Shown here piece after piece: positions 60,470 through 64,000 of a DNA stretch of 64,000 nt (position 1 is its first letter; every line of letters starts with the position of its first letter). Origin of the DNA: Paludibacteraceae bacterium (lineage in GTDB: Bacteria > Bacteroidota > Bacteroidia > Bacteroidales > Paludibacteraceae); NCBI GenBank assembly GCA_905233375.1, contig CAJOEJ010000007.1, forward strand, positions 39,903-103,902. Reading direction: 5' to 3'. The translations under genes were made by a program, and so were the position numbers. A model generated the notes under the pieces. That model worked only from the letters and a program-made list of their open reading frames with translations. It made no database searches and was not told where the DNA came from.

Positions 60470-61680
60470 GAGAGCATCGTTATGGCTTTGCGGAGCGCGT
60501 CGATGAAAGTGTCTATGTCGCCGGTATCGTTATACAGCCCGAAGGATACGCGCACCGTTCCCGGTACCCCGATGGTGTCGATGAGCGGTTCCGCACAATG
60601 GTGTCCGGTACGCACCGCCACGCCCTGATGGTCCAGCAGCGTACCGATATCAAAGGGGTGAAGCAACTGACCGTTTGCGAAGACATTGAAACTGATCACT
60701 CCGGCTTTAGGCTGCCCCGCCGCATAGATATGCACTCCGTCTATCTCACTTAACCGCCGCTCGCAGTAGTCGCACAGCGCCCGTTCCTCCGCTTCTATCG
60801 CATCCATGCCTATCTGCTGCATGTATTCAACAGCTTTGTGCATGGCGTAGGAACCGACAAAATCCGGCGTACCGGCTTCGAACTTATACGGCAACTCATT
60901 GTAGGTTGTGCCGCTCCACCGCACATGGTCGATCATCTCTCCTCCCCCTTCGTGCGGCGGTATCTGTTCGAGCCATTCGCGTTTGCCGTAGAGCACCCCT
61001 ATTCCGGTGGGACCGTACATCTTATGTCCCGAAAACGCCAGAAAATCACAATCGAGTGCCTGCACATCCACTGCCCTGTGGGGTACACTCTGCGCACCGT
61101 CGATACATACCGGTATATTGCGTTCATGCGCCAGACGGATGACGGTTTCAACGGGTTGAACCGTTCCCAACACATTGCTTACATGGGCAAGGCTGACGAT
61201 GCGTGTCCGCCCGTTGAGCATGTGTTCAAACGCCTCGATATCCAACGACAAGTCCGGACGAAGCGGTATAGGACGCAAGACCGCTTTCTTTCGTTCGCAG
61301 AGCATTTGCCAGGGAACGATATTGGAATGATGCTCTAATCCGCTGACGATGATCTCGTCGCCCTCGTGAACCATCCGTTCCCCCAAACTGAACGCGAGGG
61401 CGTTGATACTATCCGTCGTCCCTTTGGTAAACACGATTTCATCGCTGCTACGGGCGTTGATGAACGCTGCTATCGCGGCACGTGCCTGCTCATGATGCGT
61501 CGTCGCTATCTGGCTCAGATGATGCACGCCGCGGTGAATATTACTGTTCCAATGACAGTAAGCTTCGGAAATGGCATCGATGACGACCTGCGGTTTCTGG
61601 CTCGTCGCCGCATTATCGAGATAGACCAAGGGACGATGATAGACCGTTTCGTTCAATATAGGAAAATCTGCTCTTCTCAT
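60466..61680 (-). CDS. sufS: Cysteine desulfurase (SufS type)
   Basis: 404 aa PLP enzyme of Fe-S cluster assembly. PLP-lysine in CDFLAFSGHKMYGPTGIGVL, substrate-binding VSLAHVSNVLG, active-site Cys in AVRTGHHCAEPL. The N-terminus MRRADFPILNETVYHRPLVY is of SufS/CsdA group II type. No other suf genes are in view; here it lies in a lolD-gldB-sufS-nuclease run. Confidence 0.95.
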   Translation of the reverse strand: MRRADFPILNETVYHRPLVYLDNAATSQKPQVVIDAISEAYCHWNSNIHRGVHHLSQIATTHHEQARAAIAAFINARSSDEIVFTKGTTDSINALAFSLGERMVHEGDEIIVSGLEHHSNIVPWQMLCERKKAVLRPIPLRPDLSLDIEAFEHMLNGRTRIVSLAHVSNVLGTVQPVETVIRLAHERNIPVCIDGAQSVPHRAVDVQALDCDFLAFSGHKMYGPTGIGVLYGKREWLEQIPPHEGGGEMIDHVRWSGTTYNELPYKFEAGTPDFVGSYAMHKAVEYMQQIGMDAIEAEERALCDYCERRLSEIDGVHIYAAGQPKAGVISFNVFANGQLLHPFDIGTLLDHQGVAVRTGHHCAEPLIDTIGVPGTVRVSFGLYNDTGDIDTFIDALRKAITMLS

Positions 61681-61721
61681 ATCTTTACATAGTGATTTGT
61701 TCCCGTTTCATCGGAGATAAA

Positions 61722-62738
61722 CTACGGTTTGTAATAACTCTGCCCGAGTATCTTCTGCGCGTCGCCTTCCGCCATCAGTTCCTGCAAGGTAACAGTGGGA
61801 TTATGCTCCATGTAACTCTCCACGATCCGCCATCCGAGCCATATACCGAGCCGTCCGGGCGCATCCTGCGACACCTCGGAAGTGAAGGGCGCATCGTTGA
61901 GATAGCCCGTCAGAACCAGACTCTCGGTCTTGAACAGGTCCCGCTTGTCCATGACAAGATGCCATATCTCTTTCTCGTACCGCTCACACCATTTCCATTG
62001 TTCCTTGGTCCAGCCCATTACCTCGTATCCCGGCAGGTCGTCAAACAGTTGCGCCGTGAGGTACATGACCTTGCCGCGGTAGATCATCTGGTCCAGCAAA
62101 CGGCTCTTGGCAGAAGTAAAAGGAATGGTGTGAAAGAGGTACGCACTTACCAGATCGACGGGAATACACTCCTTGCGCATCGTCTGTTTCTGGTACTCGT
62201 ACACCACCCGGTTATAGTATTCGTAATCGCTCCCCAGATACATATCTGCCCCGATACCTATCAGGTCGTCACCGAAGTAAACAGATGCGTTGAAACCGGA
62301 GATAAACAGATATAATGCCGGCAGTTCGTCTTTGAGTTCGGGATAGAGCCATACGATACGCGAGAACGCTTTGTCGATGGACTTTTGTATATCGCTTATG
62401 TTCTCAAAAAGCTCTTTCTCCCGCGCATTGGTCTGCTTGAATCCATAGACGGTGTCGTTCAGGAAAAGCGGCAGTTGGCGGATCAGGCAAGCGGTGTCAT
62501 AAGACGGGATGCCGAGGATCTCCTCCACCCAAACGGGCATGAAAACCGGATATTCGTCGTACAAGACGCTGATATCCTGCGCGATGGTGGCTTCGTGGAC
62601 ATTGAGAATGGCATTGTCGAACCGCTCTATCTCCATCGAGACAGCAGGTATGTCATGCGCCCAATAGGTGCGTCCCTTGTGACACGACACAAGCGACAAC
62701 AGGCACATTATGAGACAAAGATATCGTTTGGTTTTCAT
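61722..62738 (-). CDS. gldB: GldB-family gliding motility lipoprotein
   Basis: 338 aa from the ATG at 62738, which overlaps the lolD stop (ATGA). Lipoprotein signal [19 protein letters not shown] (Cys19). Body features of the GldB family: [41 protein letters not shown], the LG(S/P)DYEYY block and [20 protein letters not shown]. It is known from gliding Flavobacteria but also widespread in non-motile Bacteroidota, where its role is unclear. Confidence 0.88.
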   Translation of the reverse strand: MKTKRYLCLIMCLLSLVSCHKGRTYWAHDIPAVSMEIERFDNAILNVHEATIAQDISVLYDEYPVFMPVWVEEILGIPSYDTACLIRQLPLFLNDTVYGFKQTNAREKELFENISDIQKSIDKAFSRIVWLYPELKDELPALYLFISGFNASVYFGDDLIGIGADMYLGSDYEYYNRVVYEYQKQTMRKECIPVDLVSAYLFHTIPFTSAKSRLLDQMIYRGKVMYLTAQLFDDLPGYEVMGWTKEQWKWCERYEKEIWHLVMDKRDLFKTESLVLTGYLNDAPFTSEVSQDAPGRLGIWLGWRIVESYMEHNPTVTLQELMAEGDAQKILGQSYYKP

Positions 62739-63400
62739 TCTTTCCACATTTTTACAATCAATCCGTCCTTCATCTCGATCACGCGATCCGCCATCTGCGC
62801 GAGTTCTTTGTCGTGGGTGACGAGCAGGATGGTCTGTCCGTAGTCCTTTCTCAATTGGAGCAACAACTCGCTCAATTCCTTTTTGTTCTTCTCATCGAGA
62901 CTACCTGTCGGTTCATCCGCCAGGATGATGTCCGGTTGCATCATCAGCGCCCTTGCAGCTGCGACACGCTGTTTCTCGCCTCCCGACAGCTCATTGGGTT
63001 TGTGATGCATTCGGTCTTTGAGTCCCAGTTCGGTCAACAGATGTTCGGCGCGAGGCATATAATCCGATTCCTTCTCCCGGGCTATCATCGCAGGGATACA
63101 GACGTTCTCCAAGGCGGTAAACTCAGGCAGCAGTTGGTGGAACTGGAAAATAAAACCTATATGCCGGTTTCGGAATGCCGCCAGTTCCTTGTCCCGCATC
63201 GCAAACACATCTGTTCCGTCCATGAGCACTTGTCCGTTCGTCGGTCGGTCCAGCGTACCGATAATTTGCAGGAGGGTCGTTTTTCCCGCACCGGACTTAC
63301 CGACGATAGCTACTATCTCCCCTTTCTCCACACGCAGGTTGATGCCTTTGAGCACCTCCAGATCGCCGAATGACTTATGGATATTTTTTACTTCAATCAT
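62735..63400 (-). CDS. lolD: LolD-like lipoprotein-releasing ABC transporter ATP-binding protein
   Basis: 221 aa from the ATG at 63400 ([20 protein letters not shown]); upstream in-frame ATGs lie within the promoter. Walker [15 protein letters not shown]-loop [17 protein letters not shown] (the [11 protein letters not shown] form typical of LolD/MacB), signature [15 protein letters not shown], Walker [13 protein letters not shown], and His-switch VTHD. No membrane partner (LolC/E) is in the window. Its start overlaps the stop of a small upstream ORF by ATGA. Confidence 0.92.
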   Translation of the reverse strand: MIEVKNIHKSFGDLEVLKGINLRVEKGEIVAIVGKSGAGKTTLLQIIGTLDRPTNGQVLMDGTDVFAMRDKELAAFRNRHIGFIFQFHQLLPEFTALENVCIPAMIAREKESDYMPRAEHLLTELGLKDRMHHKPNELSGGEKQRVAAARALMMQPDIILADEPTGSLDEKNKKELSELLLQLRKDYGQTILLVTHDKELAQMADRVIEMKDGLIVKMWKE

Positions 63401-63597
63401 ATGCCTTTCCAATTTCGGTGCAAAGGTACGGAATTTTTCTGACATATGCAAATAAAAAATTGCCTAACCCGCCTTTTCATCGTTTCTGCCCTAAAGTGGT
63501 ATATATATTTTTCGCCTACACGTATAAACAGCCGACCGTCTTTAATGACCTTGTGCGCCTTCGCCATTGACTTTTCCCCATTCGGGGTCGGTTTCAT
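63397..63597 (-). CDS. Small ORF with sorting-tail-like sequence, uncertain gene
   Basis: 66 codons, starting after a promoter-like pair at 63622-63652. Residues 13-31 ([20 protein letters not shown] region) resemble the C-terminal tails of the two giant adhesins and the endonuclease in this window (e.g. KVIIRDQMFI, KVMENGQIFI). There is no signal peptide. The second half overlaps the lolD promoter, and the stop overlaps the lolD ATG. It could be a real coupled leader ORF, or the remnant of a lost surface-protein gene. I lean to remnant. Confidence 0.35.
   Translation of the reverse strand: MKPTPNGEKSMAKAHKVIKDGRLFIRVGEKYIYHFRAETMKRRVRQFFICICQKNSVPLHRNWKGI
63421..63452 (-). promoter_or_regulatory. 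Promoter of lolD-gldB-sufS-nuclease run
   Basis: Minus strand TTTG (63452-63449), 20 nt, TACCTTTG (63428-63421). Confidence 0.8.
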
Positions 63598-63621
63598 AAT
63601 TGTTAGAATTTAAAATCTGCG

Positions 63622-63652
63622 CAAAATTACCACAAAAATTTGAAATAGGCAA
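63622..63652 (-). promoter_or_regulatory. Promoter upstream of small ORF
   Basis: Minus strand TTG (63652-63650), 20 nt, TAATTTTG (63629-63622). Confidence 0.65.
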
Positions 63653-63773
63653 GGCTTTTACGATAAAAAAAAAAATTTATTGGGATTTTTAGCGGGAAAG
63701 CCATGTCTATTTGCACGAATGTGCGAACGTAAATTCGGGGGAATGCGTAGCAGGCGGCGTCCGAAGGTACAAC

Positions 63774-63801
63774 AAAAACACCCTCCGTGTGAGGGAGGGT
63801 G
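63774..63801 (-). terminator. Terminator of the gene entering from the right edge
   Basis: Minus strand CACCCTCC/GGAGGGTG hairpin followed by TTTTTG. Confidence 0.75.
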
Positions 63802-63805
63802 TCGG

Positions 63806-63847
63806 ATTGGTCATTGGTGATTGTACATTGTACATTGTACATTGTCC
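63806..63847. repeat. Heptad array of mixed units
   Basis: Six units: ATTGGTC, ATTGGTG, then ATTGTAC three times, then ATTGTCC. It joins the two unit types seen separately at 26.6 kb and 49.9 kb in one phase. Confidence 0.85.
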
Positions 63848-63864
63848 CTTTGTACATCCCCACA

Positions 63865-63932
63865 CCCCTCCTTTTAGGGAGGGGCTTGGGGTAGGCTTCC
63901 CTCCTCCCCTTGAGGGGGAGGTCAGGAGGGGG
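63865..63932. repeat. G/C-rich double hairpin repeat
   Basis: Two hairpins, CCCCTCC-ttttag-GGAGGGG and CCTCCCCT-tg-AGGGGGAGG, with GCTTGGGGTAGG between. From memory, such sequences recur between genes in many Bacteroidota genomes; only one copy is seen here. Confidence 0.6.
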
Positions 63933-64000
63933 TTATTTCTTGCTCGCATCGTAACTCTCGGAGGTCTTCGTCTGAATCATGACCGCCGTGTCACCACGCT
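63933..64000 (-). CDS. Unknown protein, C-terminal 21 residues only
   Basis: Reverse-strand frame open from the window edge to the TAA at 63935-63933, ending RGDTAVMIQTKTSESYDASK then K. The terminator at 63774-63801 on the same strand supports a real gene. Too short to name. Confidence 0.5.
   Translation of the reverse strand, partial: RGDTAVMIQTKTSESYDASKK

Noticed and set aside
63707..63949. 80-codon ORF rich in Pro/Ser/Gly at the right end
   Set aside because: It only translates the stacked G/C-rich and heptad repeats and a terminator.

Overview
The window looks like a chromosomal segment of a Bacteroidales-type member of the Bacteroidota. Three things point there. Nearly all promoters have the Bacteroidota form TTTG, then 20 nt, then TAnnTTTG. 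The secreted proteins carry type IX secretion (T9SS) style C-terminal tails. The gene set includes a GldB-family lipoprotein, FloA with a short NfeD protein, a LolD-like ATPase and Bacteroidota-type ribosomal proteins. No species can be named from the sequence alone.

Layout. 1-1.3 kb: the 5' part of miaB (minus strand, cut by the window edge), then tRNA-Pro(GGG). 1.8-29.9 kb: a large plus-strand surface block. It holds two giant FN3/jelly-roll adhesin-like proteins (about 3300 and 2519 aa), each with its own promoter and terminator. A third promoter then drives an outer-membrane barrel protein, an OmpA-family protein with a Lys/Ala-rich arm, and two paralogous adhesin-like proteins with T9SS tails. 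30-34 kb: rplU-rpmA-serS, and an MgtC-family gene with a secreted endonuclease I (minus strand). 34-38 kb: thrS, tRNA-Lys, rpsP and a lipoprotein (plus). 38-42 kb: yqaE-eamA, tRNA-Pro(CGG) and topA (minus). 42-49.7 kb: a plus-strand run nfeD-floA-nitrilase-recJ-tdk-priA-nucleoside kinase. 49.7-51.7 kb: an AT-rich accessory-looking patch with two proteins sharing one domain, a long inverted repeat and a broken tRNA-Met. 51.8-56.8 kb: thioredoxin-antiporter-epimerase-DEAD helicase (minus). 56.9-64 kb: aroB (plus), then smpB/CNNM and lolD-gldB-sufS-EEP nuclease (minus), a small ORF, repeats and a cut gene.

The most interesting structure is mostly non-coding. (1) Many gene junctions, and the interiors of at least three conserved genes (miaB, priA, eamA), carry degenerate short tandem arrays with a strict 7-bp period. 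The unit sequence varies from locus to locus, and the arrays sometimes fill the whole stop-to-start gap exactly. (2) A 36-nt hairpin element with a GA-type internal loop occurs three times, each time on the sense strand upstream of a tRNA gene, twice between a good promoter and the tRNA. (3) One of those tRNAs (Met, CAT) has lost its 5' third, which is replaced by the leader repeat. (4) Three consecutive hairpins, two with changed but still paired stems in one common frame, lie upstream of a lipoprotein promoter. (5) A 129-bp near-palindrome lies in the presumed leader of a zinc-ribbon membrane protein. (6) Each giant adhesin gene has a different 11-bp-period tandem array upstream of its promoter.

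Functionally the surface block looks like a dedicated adhesion or cell-envelope module: exported multi-domain fibres plus two related barrels, one able to reach peptidoglycan. The rest is housekeeping: translation, DNA replication and repair, envelope biogenesis, Fe-S and aromatic amino acid metabolism.
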